In this document: positions 1 through 6,458 of the stretch, one piece after another | Position numbering within the stretch: position 1 is the stretch's first letter | Layout of the letters: the number at the start of each line of letters is the position of its first letter | Source of the DNA: Burkholderiaceae bacterium | Lineage (GTDB): Bacteria; Pseudomonadota; Gammaproteobacteria; Burkholderiales; Burkholderiaceae | Direction: 5' to 3' | NCBI GenBank assembly: GCA_023253905.1 | Contig: JALREG010000254.1 | Coordinates: forward strand, 1 to 9,478 | DNA length: 9,478 bases | Program-made: the position numbers and the translations under genes | The notes under the pieces: model-generated | Database searches by the model: none | What the model saw: the letters and a program-made list of their open reading frames with translations, nothing else | Told to the model about the DNA's origin: nothing

Positions 1-514
1 AGGTGCCGGCGATTCGCAGCAGCGTGTCCACTGGCGTGTCGCCCTCGAACGGGCAACCAAAGGCCACAGCGATCGCGCCCCGCACTGGAATGTTGAACTG
101 ATTCGCAATCGGCACGAACTCGGCCACATCGGCAAGCGCGCGTTCGATCGGCTTGTTGAGATTGGCCTGGCAATGGCTTTCGCTTGCCGATACAAAGCAG
201 GCCATCATGTCAACCTTGGCGGCGGCCGCACGTTCGGCCCCCCGCGCGTTCGGTACCAGCGTGGTGTAGCGCACGCCGGGCTTACGCTGCAGCATGTCCA
301 TGAGTTGCGAGGCATCGGCGAGCTGCGGGATGGCGCGCGGCGACACGAACGACGTGGCTTCGAAGCTGCGCACGCCTGCGTCAACCAGCGCATTGATCAC
401 CGCAGCCTTGCTTTCGGTGGGAATGAATTCGCGCTCGACTTGAAAGCCGTCACGGGTACCCACTTCGGTGACCAGCACCGAGCGATCAACGGAATCGGTG
501 GCAGAAAAACGCAT
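1..514 (-). CDS. Hydroxymethylglutaryl-CoA lyase-like protein (partial, C-terminus outside window)
   Basis: This is the first 171 codons of a gene that runs off the left edge; family members are about 300 residues. It belongs to the HMGL-like TIM-barrel aldolases, which cleave 3-hydroxy-3-methylglutaryl-CoA or related acyl-CoAs to acetyl-CoA plus a keto acid. The N-terminal signature EVGTRDGFQVE (residues 17-27) carries the Arg21-Asp22 pair that corresponds to the catalytic and metal-site Arg-Asp of HMG-CoA lyase. It is followed by FEATSFVSP (about 51-59) and, near the edge, FGCPFEGD, both typical of the family. The C-terminal His and Cys active-site motifs are not visible. The ATG at 514 is preceded by a good ribosome-binding site (GGGAG, about 6 nt upstream). 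It is the last visible gene of the minus-strand operon, 60 nt after the CoA-transferase, which suggests a CoA thioester substrate made by its neighbour. The exact substrate is unknown; the signature deviates from the usual EVGPRDGLQNE at three positions. Confidence 0.88.
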   Translation of the reverse strand, partial: MRFSATDSVDRSVLVTEVGTRDGFQVEREFIPTESKAAVINALVDAGVRSFEATSFVSPRAIPQLADASQLMDMLQRKPGVRYTTLVPNARGAERAAAAKVDMMACFVSASESHCQANLNKPIERALADVAEFVPIANQFNIPVRGAIAVAFGCPFEGDTPVDTLLRIAGT

Positions 515-554
515 GAGAAGCTCCCTGAAAATGGCTACGCGGTGACATCGCACG

Positions 555-574
555 CCCGGGCCCCTGGGCCTGGG
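555..574. repeat. GC-rich imperfect inverted repeat just after the CoA-transferase stop
   Basis: CCCGGGCC and GGCCTGGG flank a 4-nt loop (CCTG). The hairpin begins directly after the stop codon of the minus-strand CoA-transferase and lies before the HMG-CoA-lyase-like start. Read in the minus-strand RNA it has one A-C mismatch, and no U-tract follows, so a classical intrinsic terminator is unlikely. It could be an RNA processing or stability element, or chance in GC-rich DNA. Confidence 0.3.
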
Positions 575-1753
575 TCAGACGATGCGGCTTGCGCGTAGCG
601 CCTGAATGGATTCGTTATCGTAGCCCAGTTCGGACAGTACCGCGCTGGTGTCGCCGCCCAGGTCGGGAGGCATCCGGTGCACGCGACACGGATCGTCAGT
701 GAACTTGATCGGAAAGCCCAGCACATCAAGCGGCCCGCGCCTGGGGTCGTCGATCGTGAGACGCATCTGCTGATGCCGGATCTGCGGGTCATCAAACACC
801 TGCCCGATATCCAGCACCTTGCCGCAAGGCACGCCCGCCGCATTGAGCACCGAGACCCAGTGGTCGATCCCGCGGGTGCGGGTCACCTGGTTGATTTCGG
901 CGTTGATGGCGGTACGTCGCTCGAAGCGATCGCGATTAGTGAGGAAATCGGGGTGCTCAAGAAGCCGCTCGAGGCCCAACGCGGAAAGCAGCTTCGCGTA
1001 GACCGCATCATTACTGGGCGCGATCGCCACCTGGCCATCGGCCGCTTCGAACAGGCCGTAGGGCGCGACCAGCCCGTGATCATTACCGTTACGCTGCGGA
1101 ACCTGGCCGGTTGCAAAGTGATTGGTGGCCATGAAGGCAAGCATGCTCACCATGCTGTCGGTGAGCGCGGTGCAGACCTCCTCGCCCTGGCCGGTTCGGC
1201 CGCGCCGGATCAGGGCTGCAAGCACGCCCATGGCCGCATAGGAACCGGCGACCAGATCGGAGATCGGCGGACCGACGCGCATCGGGGCACCATCGGCCTC
1301 GCCGGTGACACTCATGAGCCCGCTCATGGCCTGCGCAATGAAGTCAAACGCCGGACGGTCAGCGTAGGGCCCGCTCAATCCGAAGCCCGTGACTCGACAC
1401 ACCACGAGATCAGGCCGGAGGGCCTTGAGTGTTTCCCGATCGAAGCCCATCCGGTCGAGCACGCCCGGACGGTAGTTTTCCACCAGCACATCGGCGCTCT
1501 CAATGAGCCTGCGCAGCACCGCCTTGCCTTCCTCTCTCCGCAGATCGAGGGTGACCGAGCGCTTGTTGCGATTGAAACTGGCGAAGTACAGCGAAAAGCC
1601 GTTTTGCTCCTCGCCCTGAGAGCGGATCGGATCACCGCCGTCGGGGTCTTCGATCTTGATGACCTCCGCTCCGAGGTCGGCAAGAAACATCGAGCAGAAC
1701 GGCCCTGCAAGGATGCGTGTGAGATCCACCACGCGGATGCCGTCCAGCTGCAT
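575..1753 (-). CDS. CaiB/BaiF family (class III) CoA-transferase, operon copy
   Basis: A 392-residue full-length family III CoA-transferase, which moves CoA between carboxylic acids through an Asp-bound acyl-CoA anhydride. The N-terminus carries the family signature (RVVDLTRILAGPF, then ADLGAEVIKIEDP, residues 7-37). FNRNKRSVTLDL (60-71) and VENYRPGVLDRMG (91-103) follow. The predicted catalytic nucleophile is Asp166 in the segment PPISDLVAG. The ATG at 1753 lies 6 nt after the stop of the Bug receptor gene with only a weak Shine-Dalgarno, so translational coupling is likely. It sits between a solute receptor and an HMG-CoA-lyase-like gene, which fits activation of an imported or oxidised acid before cleavage. 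Donor and acceptor cannot be inferred. Family membership is very secure; alternatives within the family (racemase, formyl-CoA or succinyl-CoA transferases) cannot be separated by eye. Confidence 0.93.
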   Translation of the reverse strand: MQLDGIRVVDLTRILAGPFCSMFLADLGAEVIKIEDPDGGDPIRSQGEEQNGFSLYFASFNRNKRSVTLDLRREEGKAVLRRLIESADVLVENYRPGVLDRMGFDRETLKALRPDLVVCRVTGFGLSGPYADRPAFDFIAQAMSGLMSVTGEADGAPMRVGPPISDLVAGSYAAMGVLAALIRRGRTGQGEEVCTALTDSMVSMLAFMATNHFATGQVPQRNGNDHGLVAPYGLFEAADGQVAIAPSNDAVYAKLLSALGLERLLEHPDFLTNRDRFERRTAINAEINQVTRTRGIDHWVSVLNAAGVPCGKVLDIGQVFDDPQIRHQQMRLTIDDPRRGPLDVLGFPIKFTDDPCRVHRMPPDLGGDTSAVLSELGYDNESIQALRASRIV

Positions 1754-1759
1754 GGCGAC

Positions 1760-2737
1760 TTACTCGACCTTCACGCCCGAGCGCTTGGCGACCTCGCCCC
1801 AGCGCGCATAGTCGGCCTTCACGAAGGCAGCGAAATCAGCCGCCGTACCGCCCCCCACCGACACGCCCTGGCCCACGATCTTCTGCTGGATATCGGGCAT
1901 GGCAAGCACGCGGTTCACCGCTTCATTGAGCCGCGCGACGATAGCCGCCGGCGTTCCCGCGGGCGCAAACAGACCCAGCCAGATCATGACATCCACATCC
2001 TTGTAGCCCGCTTCAGCAAAGGTCTTCGCATCGGCCACCACTGGCGAGCGCGCGGCCGAGGTCACCGCTACCGGCTGCGCCTTGCCAGAACGGATGTGCG
2101 GAAGCACCGAGCCCACCGACAGAATCGCCACGTCGACCGCCCCGCCGATCACATCAGTCATGGCGGGCGACGCGCCCTTGTACGGCACCTGAACCAGGTT
2201 GATGCCCATGGCGGCTTTGATCTGCTCACCAAACAAATGGCCAACCGTGCCATTTCCAGCGGTGCCCCAGGTGATGCCACGGGCCGACTTGCCCGCGGCC
2301 GCGAGCGACCCCGGATCGGTGATCTTCGAACCGGCTGCGCTCACCACCACCAGCGGGGCGGCCGAGACGCGAACAATGGCCTCGAAGCTCTTGACCGAGT
2401 CATAGCCCACGTTGGCGTAGAGGAAGGGGCCGAGCATCATATTGTCGGACTGGCCCATCACGATGGTGTAGCCATCGGGCGCAGCCTTGGAGACCGACTC
2501 GATCGCGATATTGCCGCCCGCACCCGGACGGTTCTCGAGGACGATGGTCCAGCCGGTTGTCTCGCCCAGCTTGGTACCCACGGTGCGCGAGACGAAATCA
2601 GTGCCGCCGCCCGGCGGAAAAGGAATCACCAGCCGGATCGGGCGGGCGGGATATTCCTGGGCCTGTACAAACGAGGGCGCGAGCGCCGCGCCCAGCACGG
2701 CGGCGGCCATGGCGAGGCCAAGTTGTCGACGAATCAT
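1760..2737 (-). CDS. Bug/TctC-family periplasmic solute-binding protein (tripartite tricarboxylate transporter receptor)
   Basis: A 325-residue secreted protein. The N-terminus is a Sec signal peptide: MIRR, a hydrophobic Ala/Leu-rich core, and likely cleavage after VQA (residue 26). The mature protein begins with the hallmark YPARPIRLVIPFPPGGGTD (29-47), followed by ENRPGAGGN (68-76), VPYKGASPAMTDVIGG and FAPAGTP, all standard Bug motifs. Bug proteins capture small organic acids, often carboxylates, in the periplasm and may deliver them to TctA/TctB permeases or act as sensors. No TctAB genes are in the window, so this is an orphan receptor here, as is common in Burkholderiales. The ATG overlaps the ferredoxin stop (ATGA, 4 nt) and has a strong AGGAG 8 nt upstream, inside the ferredoxin gene. 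Its place in the operon suggests it binds the pathway substrate; the ligand is not deducible. Confidence 0.93.
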   Translation of the reverse strand: MIRRQLGLAMAAAVLGAALAPSFVQAQEYPARPIRLVIPFPPGGGTDFVSRTVGTKLGETTGWTIVLENRPGAGGNIAIESVSKAAPDGYTIVMGQSDNMMLGPFLYANVGYDSVKSFEAIVRVSAAPLVVVSAAGSKITDPGSLAAAGKSARGITWGTAGNGTVGHLFGEQIKAAMGINLVQVPYKGASPAMTDVIGGAVDVAILSVGSVLPHIRSGKAQPVAVTSAARSPVVADAKTFAEAGYKDVDVMIWLGLFAPAGTPAAIVARLNEAVNRVLAMPDIQQKIVGQGVSVGGGTAADFAAFVKADYARWGEVAKRSGVKVE

Positions 2738-2940
2738 GAATCAGTCTCCTCTTCGATTTGAATGACACGGGCAGGGCATACGCGCGCCGCCTCTCTCACA
2801 AAATCATGCAGCTCGGCAGGCGGCGCTTCGATGAGCAAGCGCACGGTGCCGTCCTGTTCGTTCTGGTCGAAGACCTGCGGCGCCACCCAGACGCACTGCC
2901 CTGCGCCCACGCAGCGATGCGGCGCAATACGGATCTTCAC
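2734..2940 (-). CDS. P450-associated [3Fe-4S]-type ferredoxin
   Basis: A 68-residue ferredoxin, the typical size for single-cluster electron donors to bacterial P450s. Cluster ligands are Cys10, Cys16 and Cys55 followed by Pro56, in the pattern CxxAxxC...CP. The place where a fourth Cys would sit is Ala13, so a [3Fe-4S] cluster is expected rather than [4Fe-4S]. It probably passes single electrons to the adjacent P450. The start is a GTG at 2940 that overlaps the P450 stop (GTGA, 4 nt) and has no clear Shine-Dalgarno of its own, consistent with translational coupling and roughly matched production. No ATG exists in the frame after the stop-to-stop boundary that keeps the first Cys. No ferredoxin reductase is nearby, so a reductase encoded elsewhere is presumably used. 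Confidence 0.92.
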   Translation of the reverse strand: MKIRIAPHRCVGAGQCVWVAPQVFDQNEQDGTVRLLIEAPPAELHDFVREAARVCPARVIQIEEETDS

Positions 2941-4133
2941 CAGACCACCGGCAGATTGTGCAGGCCGTAGATCTGCATATCGTGTTTGAACCGCAACGAC
3001 TCAAGGGGCACTGCAAGCCTGAGCGCCGGCAACCTTGCCAGCAGCACCTCGAACATCACCTGCAGTTCGATCCGCGCGAGCACCTGCCCCAGGCACTGAT
3101 GAATGCCATAACCGAACGCGAGCTGAGCGGAATTATCGCGATCGATGTTGATGGCGTCGGCATCAGTGAACACTGCCTCATCTCGGTTGGCGGATGCGAG
3201 TGACAGAAACAGGCCCTCGCCCTGGCGGATCCTGACGCCTGCAAGTTGGACATCCACCCGCGCGACACGCCTCGGCGAAAACTGCACCGGGCTGGTAAAC
3301 CGCAGAAACTCCTCCACCGTCCGACGGATGTCGGCGGGAGCCGCCCGTAACCGCGTCGCGAGCGCTGGATCGCGCACCAGATACAACGCCCCCATCGCGA
3401 TCATGTTGGTCGTGGTGTCATGGCCCGCTCTGAGAATCATGGCGCCGATCTCGGCGAATTCCTCGACGCTCAGCAGTCCGGGGCGAACCTGGTCGGCAAT
3501 GACGCGGCTCACCATGTCATCGCGCGGCTCGACCATCCGGGCTTCGATCAGCCTGTGGCAGTAGTGTGCGAGTTCACGCGCTTTGCGTTCAGCCTCGCCC
3601 GGGCTCTGGGTGAGCCCGTGGCGCGCCACCGCACATTCAATGATGAAGCGGTGGTCCTCGTAGGGCGAACCAAACAGCAGCGACATCACCAGCGACGGAA
3701 AACGAACCGCCAGCATCGGCACCAGATCCTGCGGCGGGCCGGCCTGCTCGAGTTCATCCAGCAGCCGATTCGCAATCGCACGAATGTCGGGCTCGAGTGC
3801 CATCATGCGACGCACGCTGAATTCGCGGGTGAACATGCGCCGGAAGCGATCGTGCTCCGGGTTATCCATGCCCACAAAGGCACGCTCTCCCCGATCGACC
3901 GCCACCCGCGCCTCGGTCACTGTCGGAAATGCCTCCTGACCGAAACGACCGCTGAAACGTTCGTCATCGGACAGGACTTCGCGAATTTCCTTCTGGCGCG
4001 TAACGACCCAGGCGCGACGGCCGTTCCAGAGCGTGACGGGCAGAACAGGCGCTGTCGCCCTGGCCTCGCCCAGCTCAGATGGCGGGTGTAACGGGTCAGA
4101 ACGACTAAACGGGAACTGCGGGCAACCGCCCAT
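2937..4133 (-). CDS. Cytochrome P450 monooxygenase
   Basis: A soluble bacterial P450 of 398 residues from the chosen start. It uses O2 and two electrons to hydroxylate an organic substrate. Visible hallmarks are the I-helix oxygen-activation motif AGHDTT (about 236-241), the K-helix ExxR (EFLR, 275-278), ANRDEAVFTDAD before the heme domain, and the heme-binding loop FGYGIHQCLG (340-349) with Cys347 as thiolate ligand. It ends with GLHNLPVVW, a common bacterial P450 C-terminus. The frame is open back to an ATG at 4223, but that would overlap the hydratase gene by 86 nt. ATG 4133 begins 4 nt after the hydratase stop with a GGAG 9 nt upstream, and gives the usual length. The overlapping ferredoxin is its likely redox partner (class I three-component system). 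The substrate and CYP family cannot be assigned by eye; a camphor- or terpene-type or fatty-acid-type role is possible. Confidence 0.95.
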   Translation of the reverse strand: MGGCPQFPFSRSDPLHPPSELGEARATAPVLPVTLWNGRRAWVVTRQKEIREVLSDDERFSGRFGQEAFPTVTEARVAVDRGERAFVGMDNPEHDRFRRMFTREFSVRRMMALEPDIRAIANRLLDELEQAGPPQDLVPMLAVRFPSLVMSLLFGSPYEDHRFIIECAVARHGLTQSPGEAERKARELAHYCHRLIEARMVEPRDDMVSRVIADQVRPGLLSVEEFAEIGAMILRAGHDTTTNMIAMGALYLVRDPALATRLRAAPADIRRTVEEFLRFTSPVQFSPRRVARVDVQLAGVRIRQGEGLFLSLASANRDEAVFTDADAINIDRDNSAQLAFGYGIHQCLGQVLARIELQVMFEVLLARLPALRLAVPLESLRFKHDMQIYGLHNLPVVW

Positions 4134-4137
4134 CGAT

Positions 4138-4920
4138 TCAGGCTCCGCGGAACATGGGCGGGCGCTTCTCCATGAACGCGGCTGCGCCCTCGCGGTAGTC
4201 ATCGCTCGCATAGCAGCGGGCAAGCGCGGCGTTCACGGCGGCCATATCGCGCTCACCGGTATCGCGTCCGAGTTCGTTCACAGTGAGCTTGAGCGCCTTC
4301 AGGGTAAGCGGCGCATTGGCGGCCACCATGGCACACCACTCATCGACCACGGCATCGAGCGCCTCGGGCTTTTCCACCCGACTTGCGAAGCCCATCTTCA
4401 GAGCGTCCGCCGCACCGAAAATGCGCGCGGTGTAGAAAATATCCAGGGTGTTCTGCAGGCCAAACACGTCAAGGAAGCGCCGAACACCCACCGAGTTGTA
4501 GCCCAGACCCAGCCGTGCTGCCGGCATGCGGAATCTGGAATCGTCGGAACAGAACCGAAGGTCACAGGCTGCGGCGAGCCCCAGGCCTCCCCCCATGCAG
4601 ATGCCGCGGATCTTGGCGATTACGGGCTTGCTGCATTCGATGGGTGACAGATAGGCCATCTCCACCGCACGGTTGTAACTCGCCTGCCCGTCGGCGTCGC
4701 TGCGCCGTGATTCAAACTGAGAAATGTCGGCGCCCGACACGAACGCCTTATTGCCATCACCTTCGAGCACCACCAGACGAATAGACGGGTCGGCGTCAAA
4801 GTCTTTCAGTGCCCGGGGCAACGCCATCCACATGTCGTAGGACATCGCGTTGTATTTCGCGGGATTGGAAAACACGACTCGGCCTACCGGGCCGTCGCGG
4901 CGGATGATCAGTTCGCCCAT
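4138..4920 (-). CDS. Enoyl-CoA hydratase/isomerase (crotonase) superfamily protein lacking both canonical catalytic Glu
   Basis: A 260-residue crotonase-fold protein, the first gene of the minus-strand operon. The oxyanion-hole segments are present: AFVSGADISQF (59-69) and CMGGGLGLAAACDLRF (108-123). By alignment from memory to rat mitochondrial enoyl-CoA hydratase, Glu144 (in GGGCE) corresponds to Gly here (GGGLG), and Glu164 (in QPEILLG) corresponds to Ala (MPAARLG). Simple hydration of an enoyl-CoA is therefore doubtful; isomerase, hydrolase, decarboxylase or another crotonase activity is possible. The frame extends upstream to 5127, but that region is intergenic in character and would abut the divergent gene. 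ATG 4920 begins the family-typical N-terminus (MGELIIRRDG) and has GGAGA about 10 nt upstream. The P450 follows after 4 nt. The fold assignment is secure; the reaction is not. Confidence 0.9.
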   Translation of the reverse strand: MGELIIRRDGPVGRVVFSNPAKYNAMSYDMWMALPRALKDFDADPSIRLVVLEGDGNKAFVSGADISQFESRRSDADGQASYNRAVEMAYLSPIECSKPVIAKIRGICMGGGLGLAAACDLRFCSDDSRFRMPAARLGLGYNSVGVRRFLDVFGLQNTLDIFYTARIFGAADALKMGFASRVEKPEALDAVVDEWCAMVAANAPLTLKALKLTVNELGRDTGERDMAAVNAALARCYASDDYREGAAAFMEKRPPMFRGA

Positions 4921-5126
4921 CTTTGAAAGTTCTCCAGCAGGGAACGGGATGACGTGAGAGGAAAAATCGGCGACCATCGGGTTCGCCGTGCCAGGCTCGC
5001 CAGGTACGCGGACGCCCGGATGGCAGGTGAACACGCGAAGCCCGTCAACCGCGCGCTCAAATGCCGCCGCGATCGTTGCAGCATCGCGGCACAAAGTCAA
5101 AACGCCTCTGTCAGGAAGCCCTGCCA
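4921..5126. promoter_or_regulatory. Divergent intergenic region between the two transcription units
   Basis: These 206 bp separate the minus-strand operon from the plus-strand CoA-transferase and must hold promoters for both, unless distant ones are used. I found no convincing sigma-70 -35/-10 pair in either direction. The main visible structure is the inverted repeat at 5066-5090. A short direct repeat GCCAGG occurs at 4990-4995 and 4999-5004. The minus-strand frame happens to be open across the region, but it has no family similarity I can recognise upstream of the hydratase start. Confidence 0.6.
5066..5090. promoter_or_regulatory. Perfect inverted repeat, candidate operator
   Basis: The arms GCCGCGAT (5066-5073) and ATCGCGGC (5083-5090) are exact reverse complements around a 9-nt spacer, a 17-bp centre-to-centre spacing. 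The repeat ends 36 bp before the plus-strand CoA-transferase ATG and lies in the shared divergent region. A dimeric repressor or activator could bind here; a 5'-UTR hairpin is the alternative. It does not match the LysR T-N11-A pattern well, and no regulator gene is in the window. Confidence 0.45.
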
Positions 5127-6338
5127 ATGAAACTTCCCCTCGAAGGTCTGCGCGTCATCGACCTGACCACCGTGATGTCGGGCCCCTTCTGCGCCATGAC
5201 GCTCGCTGACATGGGTGCCGACGTGATCAAGATCGAGACCGTGCCCGATGGCGATGCAATCCGCCGCTTCGACCCCCTGATCAACGGTGAGTCCTACTGT
5301 TTCGCCGTGCTGAACCGCAACAAGCGAAGCGTGGCACTCAACCTGAAAGACCCGCGCGGCATGGGCGCGTTCCTGAAGCTCGCCGACGGCGCGGACATCG
5401 TGCTGGAGAATTTTCGCCCCGGGGTGACCAAGCGGCTGGGTGTCGACTATGAGTCGCTGTCTGCGCGCAATCCGGGGCTGGTTTACGCCTCGATTTCAGG
5501 CTTTGGCCAGACCGGACCGCTATCGAGCAAGGGCGGGTACGACATCATCGCCCAGGGCATGTCGGGCATCATGCTCATGACTGGCATGCAGGGTAGCCGG
5601 CCCGTCAAGGTCGGTATCGCCATGAACGATATCGCGGCCGGCATCACCACCACGTATGCCGTGCTGGGCGCACTCGTCGGCAAGCTTCGCCACGGCAAAG
5701 GCCAGTATGTCGAAACTTCGCTCCTCGAGGCGGGGCTCGCCTGGACACATTGGGAATTTGCCGCGTTCTTCGGCGCCGGCGAGCGGCCGCAGGCCAATGG
5801 CACGCGTCACCGCCGCTCAGCCCCCTACCAGGCGCTTCGCACCCAGGACGGCTATGTCACCGTCGGCGCGAACACCGACAAGCTCTGGCGGGCCTTCTGT
5901 AACGAGGTCTGCGGACAGCCCGGCTGGATCGATGATCCGCGTTTCCGCACCAATTCGCTCCGCGTCACCAACCTCGATGCACTCGAGCAGACGATCGAGG
6001 CGGTGCTGGTCACGCAGCCCACCGCCCACTGGGTCGAGCGACTCGATGCGGCGGGCATTCCCGGCGGCCCCGTCTACACCTACGAGCAGGCGCTGTCCGA
6101 CCCGCATGTGCTGGCACGCAGAATGGTGGTCGACATCGATCACCCGGTGATTGGTCCCATGAAGAACATCGGGCTGCCGGTGAAATCAAGTGGCGCGCTG
6201 GCCGAAATCCGCAGACCAGCGCCTCTTCTGGGCGAACACAGCGCAGAGGTGCTCGAAACAATCGGCATCGATGCGGCCGAGTTCGCCGAACTGGCAGCCG
6301 CCGGCGTCGTCATCGACGGCCGCCGGCCGCGCACCTGA
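5127..6338 (+). CDS. CaiB/BaiF family (class III) CoA-transferase, divergent copy
   Basis: A 403-residue family III CoA-transferase. The N-terminal signature (LRVIDLTTVMSGPF, then ADMGADVIKIET, residues 8-38), LNRNKRSVALNL (62-73) and LENFRPGVTKRLG (93-105) match the family. The predicted catalytic Asp is Asp168 in the segment AMNDIAAG. The ORF extends upstream to 5061, but ATG 5127 starts just before the conserved first beta strand and has AGGAAG 8 nt upstream, so it is the better start. It is transcribed away from the operon that holds the other CoA-transferase (575-1753). The two are clearly distinct in sequence, so this is a paralogous pair, not a recent duplication. It may act on a different acid in the same pathway, or be separately regulated from the shared region. 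The substrate is unknown. Confidence 0.94.
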   Translation: MKLPLEGLRVIDLTTVMSGPFCAMTLADMGADVIKIETVPDGDAIRRFDPLINGESYCFAVLNRNKRSVALNLKDPRGMGAFLKLADGADIVLENFRPGVTKRLGVDYESLSARNPGLVYASISGFGQTGPLSSKGGYDIIAQGMSGIMLMTGMQGSRPVKVGIAMNDIAAGITTTYAVLGALVGKLRHGKGQYVETSLLEAGLAWTHWEFAAFFGAGERPQANGTRHRRSAPYQALRTQDGYVTVGANTDKLWRAFCNEVCGQPGWIDDPRFRTNSLRVTNLDALEQTIEAVLVTQPTAHWVERLDAAGIPGGPVYTYEQALSDPHVLARRMVVDIDHPVIGPMKNIGLPVKSSGALAEIRRPAPLLGEHSAEVLETIGIDAAEFAELAAAGVVIDGRRPRT

Positions 6339-6458
6339 TTCCCCCGCCCGGCAAACTGTCGATCCGGTGATTCGCCAGCCATCGCGCGACAATCGCGGTT
6401 TCCTCACGTGCGGGCTCGCTCCGACATCGGCCCGCCACTCACCACGGAACCCATCGCC
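6339..6458. other. Intergenic gap with a weak hairpin
   Basis: These 120 bp separate the CoA-transferase from the peroxidase gene. The only structure seen is a short perfect stem CGCGA/TCGCG with a CAA loop at 6385-6397, followed by GTTTCC, too weak to call a terminator. A promoter for the peroxidase/DUF423 unit would be expected here, but none is evident by eye. Confidence 0.35.

Noticed and set aside
677..2761. A 694-codon open frame on the plus strand opposite the CoA-transferase and Bug genes.
   Set aside because: It is rich in His, Arg, Asp and Gly without any recognisable domain, and lies antisense to two unmistakable genes; long antisense frames are common in GC-rich codon-biased DNA.
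3420..4091. A 223-codon plus-strand frame opposite the P450.
   Set aside because: It is antisense to a P450 with all hallmark motifs and has no recognisable features.
4134..4223. A 30-residue N-terminal extension of the P450.
   Set aside because: It would overlap the hydratase gene by 86 nt and is Arg/Ala-rich without P450 similarity; ATG 4133 gives the usual length and a ribosome-binding site.
5061..5126. An upstream start for the plus-strand CoA-transferase.
   Set aside because: It adds 22 non-conserved residues and would place the inverted repeat in coding sequence; ATG 5127 has AGGAAG at good spacing.
4921..5127. An N-terminal extension of the crotonase gene to 5127.
   Set aside because: The added 69 residues have no family similarity, would fill the whole divergent promoter region, and ATG 4920 has a good ribosome-binding site.
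6385..6397. A possible terminator after the plus-strand CoA-transferase.
   Set aside because: The stem is only 5 bp with a 3-nt loop and no T-run.
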